From contig JAYKXP010000032.1 in NCBI GenBank assembly GCA_037176845.1, forward strand, positions 372,001 through 436,000: a DNA stretch of 64,000 nucleotides, in the 5' to 3' direction. The notes beneath the pieces were generated by a model. It searched no databases, was not told the origin of the DNA, and saw only the letters and a program-made list of their open reading frames with translations. Positions 21,291-32,721 of this stretch are shown piece after piece. The position numbers and the translations under genes were made by a program. Every line of letters begins with the position of its first letter. Within the stretch, counting starts at the first letter, position 1. The stretch comes from Paramarasmius palmivorus (Eukaryota; Basidiomycota; Agaricomycetes; Agaricales; Marasmiaceae).

Positions 21291-22173
21291 GGCGAGAGTG
21301 GAGGATAAGATGGACGGCGTGTGACTTTTAATTCATTTTTTATGTATACCCAGGCCTGATAACCATCAGCCTGGTGCTTGGTTCTGCCCCACGATTGCTG
21401 TTTCAATGGACAGCATCAGTCGCCTAGGAGTCTGGAGGAAGGATATAGAGTACGTGTCATTCCATTCCATTCGGCCTGGTCCCTTATGAAAGGGTAGGTA
21501 TTTCGAGTTGAGATTGAGCTCCGGGTCGCGATGCTGGATGAAATGAGTTAAAACGAAGGAACCTGGACAAGGTGACAGAACTCGTCCACTTCAGACAGAC
21601 AGTTTGACGTTACTGGAAAGTGCACGTGCAAATTTGCACAGCATCGACACTGCCACCAGAATGGTTGATGCGGATTTCTCTCTTCCGAATGTACTGTATC
21701 CATGACCGGAGGTCTTTGGGGTCCCAGTCAACATTCAGCGCTTCAGCATCTATTGAAGTCATGGATAGTCGCAACCAGGTCGCAACGTCAACTTTAGTGT
21801 GAGAGATTCCGACAAAGCCAGCGACGCCGTGAAGACTTCTTCCCACACTTGGGCGCTTGCTCCGAGTCCATTAACCACTTAGTCTCTCTTATACATTTTC
21901 ACAAATCTTTTGCCTTCCTTGCAGCGTGCCCATTTCGAAGGAACCGGCTATCTCTTCGGATGGGACTTCGATTACCTGGCCAAGCACCGCTCAACCTATC
22001 CAGAGTATCCAAGTGAATGCAAATCGATAAACCTGGGCATGAGGAATGTTTCATTTTTTGGCGCGTTTAGTACGTCTAGTTCCCGTGTCTGAGTCCTTGT
22101 CTGGAGAATCTGACTATATAAATCAGGGTCCATCATATTCTAGTGTGTTCCCGCCTTTTATCCTTTTCCCATC
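21291..22173. promoter_or_regulatory. Intergenic region with TATA box of the first SDR gene
   Basis: No supported gene. A TATATAAAT-type box at 22115..22123 lies about 50 bp before the SDR start at 22174. A weak open frame (21910..22092, plus) has no recognisable domain. Confidence 0.5.
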
Positions 22174-23434
22174 ATGACTGATTCCAACACTCAGGTCGAT
22201 ATCGCTGGTGATGTGGCGTTTGTTACTGGTGCTGCTTCAGGTATGCTTGTCCTCGTTCACTATGGGACATCGCTAATATCTTTCCAATCATCTAGGCATA
22301 GGTCTGGCGTTGACCAGGGAGCTCGTGAAACTGGGGTAAGCACCCTTCGGGGTCATCAACAACGCTGTATCTAAAGCACCTCTAGTGCTCGGGTTATCCT
22401 AGTAGATGTCAACGATGCTGTAGCATCGAAACTGGCCGATGAATTTAACGAAAAAGCTGGAGAAACGTGCGTTCTATTGGGTCCCTGCTTATCAAGTGAC
22501 CTGAATATCAAATTTAAGCGTTGCTGTCGCAGTCAAAACGGACATCACGTCGTGGGATCAACAGTTTGCCGCATATGAAGTTGGAAAGAAGACTTTTGGG
22601 CGAGTTGACTATTGTGCGTGGCTTTCTTTTGACGTTCCTTTGAACCTAAGTTCCCTGTGTTTTTAGTCATGGCCAACGCCGGAATTGGAGAGTTCCCCTG
22701 GCTACACAAGTTCGAGCCCTCGACCGCTGAATCACGCCCAATAACGCAACCAAAGATGAATGTCATTGATATCAATCTATCCGCTCAACTGCACACTGCT
22801 GCATTAGCGTTGCAGGTCTTTGAACGACAAGCTCCTAACAGGCATGGATTCAGAGGGAAGTTGGTGATGACTGCTTCTCTATACGGTGTCTTCCCTTCGA
22901 TGTGTCAGCCACTATATAGTGCATCCAAAGCAGGAATAATCCATTTTGTGCGAGCTTTGGCACAATTCCACGCCAAGGACGACTTGACTGTCAACGTAGG
23001 TGAGGAATACGACTCATTTTGACATAGATCGCCGCTCATCCTACAATTTAACCCACAGTTTGCCCAGCCTTAGTTGGTACGTTTCCTATTTGTAAACGCA
23101 ACGCGAAGCAAAGGCTAATATAAACTTTAGCGACTGGTATCGCTCCACCAGTCATGTTCAAGGAGTTCCATGAGCGCGGGCTGCTGACGACCGCGGAACA
23201 GGTGGTCCAACAATTCATCGTATGTCTACCAAAGCCTTACAGTGGAGGAGACAGCTCTAACCAATCTTCATACAGCCTCTCCTTGGCGCAAGCAAGGACA
23301 CTGGGAAAGCCGTGTGCGTCAACAAAGACAAGGTCTGGGACCAGCCAATTCAGCTCGAGAAAGTTCATGAGGATGACGAGTTGATCGATTTGTTGGAACA
23401 TAAGATGGGGCAAATTTATGGGTATTGGGAGTAG
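22174..23434 (+). CDS. Short-chain dehydrogenase/reductase, copy 1
   Basis: Multi-exon gene from MTDSNTQVDIAGDVAFVTGA to GQIYGYWE-stop. The Rossmann signature TGAASGIG is split by the first intron. Strand beta-2 ends VILVDVND with an acidic residue, which usually marks NAD(H) preference. The NAG motif (MANAGIGEFPW) is present. The active-site serine is in LVMTASLYGVFPSMC, and the Tyr and Lys are in PLYSASKAG, giving a complete Ser-Tyr-x3-Lys set. The C-terminal part (VWDQP.., about 23310 onwards) follows two more short exons. About 280 aa, normal for classical SDRs; similar in build to 15-hydroxyprostaglandin-dehydrogenase-like enzymes. The substrate is unknown. It has a TATA box 50 bp upstream, and a close tandem duplicate follows at 23863. 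Confidence 0.92.
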
Positions 23435-23862
23435 AACAAGACACGTATTCAGGACGTGTAAAACAAGAATGTCAATGTAAGTTGTATACGTACGATCATT
23501 TGTAAGTTGAATTCTGCAGAGTCAATGCAACCTGGGGTCGGCAAATGTGTGGAGCTTCTGAGATGGATTGAAAGAAGGGATCCGGCTGTTACTGGACCGG
23601 CTCATCACCACCGTGGCTTCCGCTCTATCGTTTTCGCCGAATTTCTTGACCAGATCGTCTGCGGTTCACCACGCCCAGAATATTTAGAACATCAAGATGG
23701 ACAAAAATCTATAATTGGGGTCATCTAGGGACGTTACACTAATTCATTCGTGTGTCTAGGGCATTGGGGAAGCCTTTTCTCCGGACTGCGCGCTGCGAGA
23801 ATGGATATAAAAGGTGAGTATAATGCATTCTGTGTGTATCATTCTCTTGCTCCTGTTTCAAT
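23435..23862. promoter_or_regulatory. Spacer with TATA box of the second SDR gene
   Basis: No gene. GATATAAAAGG at 23804..23814 lies about 50 bp upstream of the ATG at 23863, the same spacing as in copy 1, so the promoter core was duplicated with the gene. Confidence 0.55.
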
Positions 23863-25108
23863 ATGACTGGTTCGAATCCTCAAGTTGATATCACTGGTGA
23901 TGTCGCATTCGTTACTGGCGCTGCTTCGGGTGCGTTCGCGCTCTACATCTACGTTTGTCCGTGTCGAATTGCTGATATCGTTAATAGGCATAGGTCTCGC
24001 TGTGACCAGCGAGCTCGTAAGACTAGGGTTAGCACCCTTTTTCATAATTCGACCAATGCCAGAACCCTTTCAGTGCTCGAGTTATTATAGTGGACCTCAA
24101 CGATGCCGCAGCATCGAAGCTTGCTGACGAATTCAACGGGAAAGCTGGAGAAACGTACGTATCGCTCTGATTAGTTTCTCATCGATCTGAGCAGCGTTCT
24201 AGCGTTGCTGTTGCAGTTAAAACAGATATCACATCTTGGGATCAGCAAGTAGCTGCATATGAAGTTGGGAAGAAGACTTTTGGGCGGGTTGATTACTGTT
24301 CGTTCTGTCTCCTATCGAGGCCCTATGCACAAGCTAACACCTGTATTCAGTTGTGGCTAACGCTGGAATTGCCGAATTCCCTTGGCTACCCAAATTCGAT
24401 CCTTCGACTGCTAGATCGCGTCCAATCACGCAACCCAAGATGGCTATCGTTGACGTCGATTTGTCTGCTCATCTGATGACCGCTGCACTGGCATTGCAAG
24501 TATTTGAAAGACAGGATCTCAACCGGCATGGGTTTAGAGGAAAGTTGGTGATGACTTCGTCCTTGTACGGAGTCTTCCCGTCTATGTGCCAGCCGATGTA
24601 TAGTGCGGCCAAAGGAGGAATAGTCCATTTCGTGCGGGCTTCGGCGCAATTCCATGCCAAAAAGGATTTGACTGTGAATGTGGGTAAGTATATTGGTTGG
24701 TTTCCAATATCACAAGCGTTACTTACTGGTACGGCACCTATCCCTCAGTCTGCCCGGGTTTAGTTGGTACGTCTGCGACTCGTGTGCCAAGGAGTAGCTG
24801 ACATGGGTTTTAGCCACTAATATCGTTTCGCCGGGCTTTCTCAAGGAGTTTCAGGAACTTGGATTGGTGACTACGCAAGAACAGATTGTTCAACCGTTCA
24901 TCGTACGTTCCTTGTAATCTGAAAAGACGTGACTACAGCTGATTTCTCTTTGCAGTCCCTCCTCGGTGGGAGTAAGGATAACGGAAGGGTCGTTTGTGTT
25001 AACCAGGACAAGGTTTGGGACCAATCTATTATGAATGATGACCTGGTTGAGGGATTGCTTCCTTTGCTGGAACGCAAGGTGGGGCAGACCTTCGGGTATT
25101 GGGAGTAG
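23863..25108 (+). CDS. Short-chain dehydrogenase/reductase, copy 2
   Basis: Tandem paralogue of copy 1 with the same exon layout, from MTGSNPQVDITGDVAFVTGA to GQTFGYWE-stop. It has TGAASGIG across intron 1, VIIVDLND (acidic, NAD preference), NAG in VANAGIAEFPW, Ser in LVMTSSLYGVFPSMC and Tyr/Lys in PMYSAAKGG. All catalytic residues are intact. Substitutions cluster in the substrate-side loops (for example HLMTAALALQ against QLHTAALALQ), compatible with a slightly different substrate. The third exon from the end begins VCPGLVATNIVSPGF. I cannot name the substrate. Confidence 0.92.
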
Positions 25109-26425
25109 AAGTTGAGTAAGTCCGCATTGAATAATCAACGTATGAATACTCCTCGGTATCTGTCACTGATGCGAACTGGAGTCGACTAAGATCTTGGTAC
25201 CGACGGGTTCGGCCTTCATCGAGAACCCGTACGCGTCCTCCATTGATACTATTGATGAATCCGATGTGTAAAGCACGCTGATGTGTAAAATACCACATTT
25301 TTGCAAGTTCCCTCCGGTTCTGGTGCTCGGTAATTTTTTTGGGATGCCTTACAATATATAGCAACATCCTCATGTACTTGTATTGAGGATTATAGGGGAG
25401 GGGAGCAAATGGGACGTGAAATTGTCCTGAAATTGAGGTTTGATGGGAGCGTGACATCGTCAGGAACACCACATTCTGCAAACTGACGCATATCGATGAC
25501 CATACATACTTGAGGGTATATGCCTCTAAGCCTCAAATGTCAGTTTTGGGAGGGAATTCTACACAGGGTCGTTCTCAAGAAGGTGAAAGTAGTGGAAAGC
25601 ACGATTTTGACACCGATGACTTGTAACTCCGCCTTGCCGATCGTTCGGCGTGAAAAGGACAACCGTGCATCACCAAGCTCAAATATCGTGAGATCAAAAT
25701 GTCGAGTGGCCGAAACCTGCCGCATCGTGACAATTCGTGACAATTCGCGACATCAAAAAGTTGCAGTTCTAGTTCTGAGTCCGGAAACGATCCGCTATGA
25801 GATTAGGGCTCTCTAAAAATCCCAAAAATTCAATGACGAGTGATACCAACATGACAAGTACTATGGTGTATTTTTTAGGCTCGGATTGTTATGTGGAGCG
25901 GGCAGTAGAAAAAGTTTTCAAAAAATTTACACTTCTCGTCCATCAATAGTATCGCATGGTCTGGCCCCCCCAAGCCCTCATCATCGCCAGTTTTCGCCAC
26001 GAGTCTGGAGGCAATGATGTAAGAGGCTGAGCGTTCCTGAACCTAAAAATGAAGTGAAATGAAGCATTTCCCAGCGTTTCCTCCTGCCCGTAGCCGAATA
26101 GGAAGCTTGACAAGGACAAGTAGCATCGTAAGTATACCATAGCGGTCCTCCGAGCAGAGGTTTTTGAACCTTGGACCTCGGACAAACCCCGCAAGTCCAC
26201 TCGGAATCGGTGAACCACGCAAATAGCCTGAGAGAAATGCATGAAATCCGATTGGCTTCCGGGTAATACCGGCATTAGACGTCATGTGACGCCGCGGGGC
26301 AAGCGCTTCAAAAAGTTTTCGTTTTCAGGTTTTTCAAGCCCACATCCATCTTGTTCCATATCCTCGACCTTTGTGTATAATCTCTCCCTTCTCCCTACCC
26401 CCTACATACCCTATTCTCAACCAAA
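25109..26425. other. Intergenic region between SDR copy 2 and cytochrome c
   Basis: No supported gene. A minus-strand open frame at 25029..25481 is antisense to the SDR end and unrecognised. A pyrimidine-rich stretch (about 26340..26410) just upstream of the cytochrome c ATG is typical of strongly expressed fungal promoters. Confidence 0.45.
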
Positions 26426-26991
26426 ATGCCTTTCTCTGCTGGTAAGCATGTTGCTCGTTCTCTGAGAATGTGTGTTCATTGACGTGTCTGTTTTTCCTGT
26501 CTAGGTGACGCTTCCAAGGGTGCTGGTCTCTTCAAGACCCGTTGCGCACAGTGCCACACCCTCGGCGCTGGCGAGCCCAACAAAGTCGGTCCCAACCTTC
26601 ACGGGTACGTGTTATTATTATTATTCTTCGGAAATACAGTCTGAATATGCCTGTTTGCAGTATCTTCGGCCGTAAGAGTGGTCAAGTAGAAGGCTTCTCA
26701 TACACCGCCGCCAACGTTAACAAGGGCGTTACATGGGATGAGGAAACGCTTTTCGAGTACCTTGAGAACCCCAAAAAGGTGCGTTGCTGTGTTACAGCTC
26801 ACAATTTGATGGAACACTAACGCGCGTTCACAATCCAGTACATTCCTGGCACGAAGATGGCCTTCGCTGGTTTGAAGAAGGACAAGGACAGGAACGACCT
26901 TATCACATACTTGAAGGAGGCCGTACGTCTCGCTCGTTTATTGTTGTCGAATTCCCCACTCATGGATCGCTTTTTTCTCTAGACCGCCTAA
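26426..26991 (+). CDS. CYC1: Mitochondrial cytochrome c
   Basis: Frame-checked model join(26426..26441,26505..26604,26661..26778,26839..26922,26983..26991), 108 aa, the normal length. The haem attachment site C-x-x-C-H is in [20 protein letters not shown]. The rest of the signature follows: [54 protein letters not shown] with the axial Met in GTKMAF, and [12 protein letters not shown]. It carries electrons from complex III to complex IV in the intermembrane space. There is no presequence, as expected. The last exon holds only two codons plus stop. It is convergent with MSH4 (307 bp apart). Confidence 0.98.
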
Positions 26992-27298
26992 GCGCTCTCA
27001 CCTCCGCCATACCCCATTCGACATGACTCTATGTGAATGTCCTAGAAGTCTCCATTACCTCCCGCGCCGTATAATACACCCCTCCTGGTTTTGGTTATCC
27101 TAGTCGAACACTTGGGCAATAGGTCTTAATATACGATTAGATGACCTCATTTACTTTCTGGAATGCCACGGCATTGTAATGTACACACATCCCAACTCAT
27201 CTCGATAGACAACTACAGGGCATATCATTATTCATGACTACACACACCCGTGCTACATGAGTGATTCTGAGGTTTGAGGACATGTAATTTGTTGGCGT
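26992..27298. other. Convergent 3' region cytochrome c / MSH4
   Basis: Non-coding 3' ends of two convergent genes. No hairpin or repeat stands out. Confidence 0.5.
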
Positions 27299-30200
27299 TC
27301 ATTGGCTCCCCAAAGTTGAACCGTCTGCCGTCGTTGGCTGAGCGGCGGGATATAGAAAAGCCTTGGTGATGTCACTCTGGAACCTTCCGATGTAGTCGAG
27401 CAAGTCACGATCCGGGAGGGCGGAGTGTTCGTATGCTTGCGTCAGTTGAGTGCGGAGCTATTGAAGCAAGAATAAAGCCGAGCAGGACATTCAAATTCAT
27501 CAGCATATGAAGCCAAGACACGAAGTTAAGTCGGGAGGTAAAGCGGAAAAATCACCCTTAACAAAGCCTTCCTCCTCGTAGCGATCTTGCTGCTCTCGCT
27601 GGCTTCTTGATGGCGCGTTTGCAATTCGGAGAGTCGGTTGGCTACCCGTGTGGCTTCAACAAGAACATCGTTTGGTAAATCCGCAAGTCTTGCAAGTTCC
27701 AGGCCTAGGTACAACCGAACCCGTGAAATGGAGGTAATAGAGCGGGCGAGCGCGTCGACGAACCGTAGTGTGTGGTATCTTCGGGCGTCCCGTCTACGAT
27801 CCTGAAAAGGGATGAAGACAAAGCCTTACAGAGTGAATGGATGCTGACTTGTACTGGAACGTCATTCCAAAATTGGCCTCGGAACGACGCGTTCGCTGGA
27901 GTTCGGTTAGCGGGTAACAGAGCTAGAGGTGAGGCTGACTTGCCTGGACTGAAAGATGCAGGCTTTGAAGAGATCATCAAAGGGCACAGAAAGCAACCAA
28001 CGACGACCGTACTTCACCACAGAGGGCTGACGCGAAAGCGTTGTGCTCAGCTCAGCAAAGTGTCTAATGAATCTTGGTGAGTGTCGAGCCAGTCGTCGAT
28101 ACCTTGAGTCGGGCTTACGTCGTGAAGAACACGAAGCACTATCATAACACGGATTAGAAAGAGATGGACCCATTTGTGAACTTGTACTTACCTTCTGTTC
28201 TATCAATCCTTCTGCGATGGCATGCGAAATGCCCACTCCTTCTCGTGGCGACGTTCCTCGACCGAGTTCGTCAATCAATACCAGCGACTTCGAAGTTGCC
28301 AGCCCTGGACAGCACAGAATACTTAGCACTTCGCGAGAAAAGTTATGGCGAATGATGAAGACCAAGTATCATCGCAGAAGTCGCCATCTCGCTCGCAAAC
28401 GTGCTCAAACTCTTCTCCAAGTCATCATCATTCGAGAGGCGTGTCAAAAGCGCGTCGTGGATCCTGAAGCTAGCATACTCCGCGGGGACAAAGCTTCCGC
28501 ACATGGCCATGACTACTAAGAGTGCCACTTGTCGTAAATAGGTGCTTTTGCCGGACATGCTGAGGTCAAGACGTCAGCTACGTTAATTCCGCGTGAGAAA
28601 TGAGAATGTACTTGGGCCCTTGGATGATTTGGAACAAGGAAGAGTCGTCTCCGTATACGTCGTTAGGGACTAACGTTCCGGCAGATTTGACCGTTTCGAG
28701 GATTGGGTGCCGACCTGCCTTGATGGCTAGCGTACCCGTAAACTCTGGTCGCACTTTCACGAACAAGAATGTGTTACTAGGAAGATGCATCTGCCAAGGC
28801 TGCCTTTACCATAATTACGCACTAGACGGAACAGATCAGCGATGACACAACACAAGGGACGGCAAGTCCACGTACTGACTGATGTATGAGCGAATCCCCA
28901 GAGCATGTCGAGCAAGGCCACCTAGGTGAAAAAGTCAGGAATGTGTTCCGAACAAGCAAGTAGTGACGCACTGCTTCTGAAGCTTTGTACAAGGCACCGA
29001 TGTCGAGAAGTATCTGAGCCACCAGTTCTTGTATGATCCTTGGATGACTTGTTAAGACGCCTTGACCATATCGCAACGCCAAGCCACTTACTGATCACTC
29101 AGAATAAGCGTCTCATCCAAGGCGTCCTTCATTCTCGCGTTCATCTTTTTCTGCATGTCCCTTGAGTACGTCATCCAGACACGTTCGACAAGACGTACCA
29201 ATTCCATGCTGCTGAATTGCCACTTTCCCTTCTTCAATGTCGCGTTGATGAATCCCTTGGGTAACTCGCCTTCCAAGTCGTTCTTCTTCAGCGAAAAGAC
29301 AAACCCGGTTTCCTGGTATACAAGGGTGAGTGGAAGAGAATGTGCCTCTGACAGCGTGTTGTTGAGGCTGTAGATGTCCCCGACGTTCTCCTTGTAGGTT
29401 TCTCGTGCTACGTCGAGAAGTCGATTGTAATTTGCCTGTAATGAACTCGTGTTGGCACATTGGCTGTCAATAGAAAGAGGAACAGAATACCTTGACAGCG
29501 TATACTTTGGCATTCGTCGCAGCTATTCCGTGCTAGATTAAGGTATTGTTAGAAGAGTCTACAAGATATCAGAGGCAATACCTTTGCAGAAATACCATCT
29601 TCATTGAGGCTCGACCGAATTAGCGTATCAATCCTCTCCAAGCGCTCATCAGAAAGCATCTGCGTAGAGAGTCAGAGAAGGAAAAAGGAAGAAGGCGGAC
29701 CAAACCTCATGTACAATTCTTAGCAATTGTGATTTGCTGCCTTCAAGGCCTTTCTGAAGTAACGGCAGGTTTCGTACAATGTTGCGCAAGTTGAGCATCT
29801 GTAGAACACGAGCCGAGGCACCCTGGGCTGTCGTCGATGGTCTCGCTTCGGATGAAACCAGCTGGTAACGAAGGTTCGGATATGTATCTCAGCGGAAAGA
29901 CAAGCTGTTAAAACGCGTACCGCTGCAATCAACTTGTCAAAGTCCATCTTAGACAGACTTTTCAGTCCGTTCTTGACATCGTTGAAGAGGTCTTGGTCTT
30001 GTATCAGCTCTTGAAAGGTGGCGTTAGCGATAGATTTTCATCAAAGCCAAAACAAAACACCTTCGACAACATCCAGACGAGCGTCGATGGAACTCTGGAC
30101 TGGATTCGTAGGCGGTTAGCGTCGAGGTACGCGCATACAAAGCATTCAAAATTACCTGTAATAGGTGAAAGAATGTTGATGCGAAGTAGTCGTGTGGCCA

Positions 30201-31210
30201 TCGGTGTATATGTGTGGTTGAGTACTCTATTACAAACGTTAGCCATGACAGCCCTGCATCGACTCGCGACGTACCCAAACAACGAATGAGGCGATTTTTT
30301 GTGAGTCATGTTCCCAACGAGTTCCAGGTTTTTGGCAGTTTCTGGATCTATCATCATCGTTCCATCGACAGGAACGTAGCGTATACGCAAAGAAGCCGAC
30401 GAGAATCGTATGTTCTGTCTGATCTCGGCATGTTTGAAGAGAGCCGAAGTAGCGGAGAGAACGTAGTACCTGGAAGAAGCGAATTAGCCTAGTGATATCG
30501 CTGTATGCTGATGATTCTGAACGTACTTGGTGGACGCAGCCAAAATCGTGCCTGCTCTCTCTTCATCATCCACGCAGAGTTGCTGAATAAACTCTAAGCC
30601 TGCGACTGACTGAGTGACCTAGTGCGTGATGAAGGAGGCCAACCACACCAGATTGTTCATTCCAGTACTTTCTTGGGATAGGTTCAATCGGTACACCTGG
30701 AAATTCTTCCTGGACAAGTTCTACTAGCATAGACTTGGTTGTATTATCGTATCGTTTCTTGTAGCTTCTGTCTGAAGCGCTTAAAAAGGTATCGGGAACT
30801 AGTACCATCGAGGGCCTATGAAGATGCATCTGGTGAAGGGTTTTCACGTATGTTTGACAATCTGCGAGCTTGGCATAGGGTCAGCTCTCGAAACAAATGG
30901 TTGAGGATCGGGAACGCACCTGGACTAGAACGACACGACCAAGATCTAAATCTATAGCTGCCATTCCTACTTCTCGTGCAATACCTCTTCCTTCCAGTAA
31001 CGCTATGACATAACTTCCTTCGTAACGCGTCGAAGCAGCAGTTTGAGGCCGCGCCGTTGTGGGCCGTGATTGGGCCGTCCAGGGACGACCTGCAGTCGCA
31101 GGCCGACTTTGGCCAGTACGAGGTCGATTATTGTCTGGATTGGCATAAGAGAAGCTTGAGATGCTTGGAATATGCTTTGACATGGGACGAGCGGTTGCTG
31201 GACGCGACAT
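27299..31210 (-). CDS. MSH4: Meiosis-specific MutS homologue MSH4
   Basis: A large multi-exon gene runs from ATG 31210 (MSRPATARPMSKHIPSISSF) to the stop at 27299 (C terminus ..ADGSTLGSQ). After a low-complexity N-terminal extension of RP-A/T-TA repeats come the connector domain (YVIALLEGRGIAREVGMAAI), the lever/clamp region and the ATPase. Walker A is GPNMSGKSTYLRQVALLVVM, with an intron inside the AAC codon. Then come SFVPAEYASFRIHDALLTRL, the signature loop STFASEMATSA, and Walker B LVLIDELGRGTSPREGVGIS. The GSFVPAEY/FRI and STF motifs and the absence of an N-terminal mismatch-recognition domain (no Phe-x-Glu) fit MSH4 rather than MSH2/3/6. With MSH5 it stabilises Holliday-junction intermediates in meiotic crossing-over. 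Numerous introns were read through but not all are placed. Confidence 0.93.
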
Positions 31211-32079
31211 GGTGGTCAAGAGACAAGAGGCTGGGCGCTTGTAGTGGCATTTCCTCCTTGCTCGGCCACGACCAAGACGACTGTCAAATCTTCAGCAAGA
31301 AGCTTACTCTAGCCCCGACGCTGACTTATCGTATCAGTCTCTTTCTCTCTTTCAGCTCTCTGGTGTTCTTGGATTCGGTCAAATGGAAAGTCTATCTGTC
31401 CTCACTAAATTCGGACAGCTCACCTTGAGCCCACCGTTCTTTACCCTGCCCAAACCCTGTCCGACATCCCGTTTCGAACCAAGAGGCCCATCGATAGATT
31501 CAGGTAATATAGCTTGTTATCAGGTATGTCTGGGCCTATGGGTTGGCACTTGGTTATGAGTGTCTATTGTCTTTTCCGGATCTTCCGAGATGCACCAAGT
31601 TCGCCAGTCGCGAATTGCATCGCTTGGGCTATAGTCAATGTCCATCTGGCTATGCCTTCGCATCGATAGCTCTATAGATTCTAGCGATAGGAATGACGAC
31701 GAACCAACCAAGCCTCGAGGCAGCAACCTCCGCCCCGTTTCCCCTGATACCCTCTGATACGTCTTTTGTTTCGACGGAAATGTTCATTCTCACCTCCATC
31801 CCCAAACGGAGATGATCCGTCTGGCAGTGTTGTCTTCGCCTGCTTGAACAATTGCGATTACTGCGGCCTCTTTACTAACTGTCTCACCTGAGCATGGGCC
31901 GCCTTGTTCGAGTATCCTTGTTTCCATACAAAAAGACGGAGGATAGCGATCGATGGACAAACAAATCTTACTCCCCACCTGCGATACACCAGCCAATCTT
32001 CTACATCTCTACTATCAGTCACAGACCGCCTCATACGCGCACCCTCGAAGGACTTCTACCCAACCTACCACATAATCCA
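31211..32079. other. Intergenic region between MSH4 and pheromone gene 2
   Basis: Shared upstream region of two divergent genes. No additional gene is supported. The open frames at 31520..31726 (minus) and 31790..31996 (minus) have no domains. No clear TATA is visible ahead of the pheromone gene. Confidence 0.45.
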
Positions 32080-32250
32080 ATGGATTCCTTCTCTCCAATC
32101 GTAACCACTCTCATACTCGAACGGCCTGTAAAGGCAACCGAAGGCAGCTCTGCCACGAAGCAATCTATGGAGACGCTAGAGATGGTCGACGGATTGCCCA
32201 AGGAAGGGGAGCAAAACTCAGGTGGATGGTGCTATTGCGTCGTTGCTTAA
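32080..32250 (+). CDS. Lipopeptide mating-pheromone precursor 2 (CaaX type)
   Basis: A 56-codon intronless frame starts MDSFSPIVTTLILERPVKAT and ends NSGGWCYCVVA-stop. The MDSF start, a short pro-region with charged sites (LER, LPKEGEQ) and the CVVA prenylation box match basidiomycete pheromone precursors. The last five residues (YCVVA) are identical to precursor 1. The expected product is a farnesylated, carboxymethylated peptide ending ..GGWCYC; the cleavage point near EGEQN is inference. Precursor 2 is 17 aa longer than precursor 1 and carries an extra cysteine two residues before the CaaX cysteine. It sits 472 bp upstream of VPS35 and 870 bp from MSH4. No Ste3-type receptor is present in the window. 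The frame could in principle extend upstream to 31894, but the MDSF methionine is the family-typical start. Confidence 0.85.
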   Translation: MDSFSPIVTTLILERPVKATEGSSATKQSMETLEMVDGLPKEGEQNSGGWCYCVVA

Positions 32251-32721
32251 GCTGATGGCGTTGCCTGACACTCCCAGTGAGCAGTCTTCTTCAATCTCAT
32301 CTTCTGCATCACTGATAGAAAACTCAGATATGCCTCTTATGTTCCACCATATGGACTTTTCGCTTAACATATGTACATGAACTTGACATGAACGATGGAC
32401 AATTACTACTTGTAGCCTTACAATCCTTTTCCGTGGCCTTACGTATATGCCGTCTCCTTTTTACTGTAGCGATACCTGCCCTTACCTGCCTCAATTTGTA
32501 TGCTATCCTCAACTTGGCTTTGATTTGGCTGTGCCATTCAAGCTCATCCGACTCCATTTGTTGTGAAGGACGTTTGAGCAAGCGACTCCGGAAAAAAGTG
32601 ATGTCGTGTCCGGAAAGCCGGGACGTCACCAATGCGTGAGAAGAAATTGCCATAATTCACGTCTCTACTCAACGCCAACAACCCGACCCAATCCCCTCCC
32701 TGTCGCCCTTCTTCCTACCCC
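32251..32721. promoter_or_regulatory. Upstream region of VPS35
   Basis: No gene supported. A pyrimidine-rich stretch (about 32680..32720) precedes the VPS35 ATG. The open frame at 32388..32639 lacks a domain. Confidence 0.45.
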
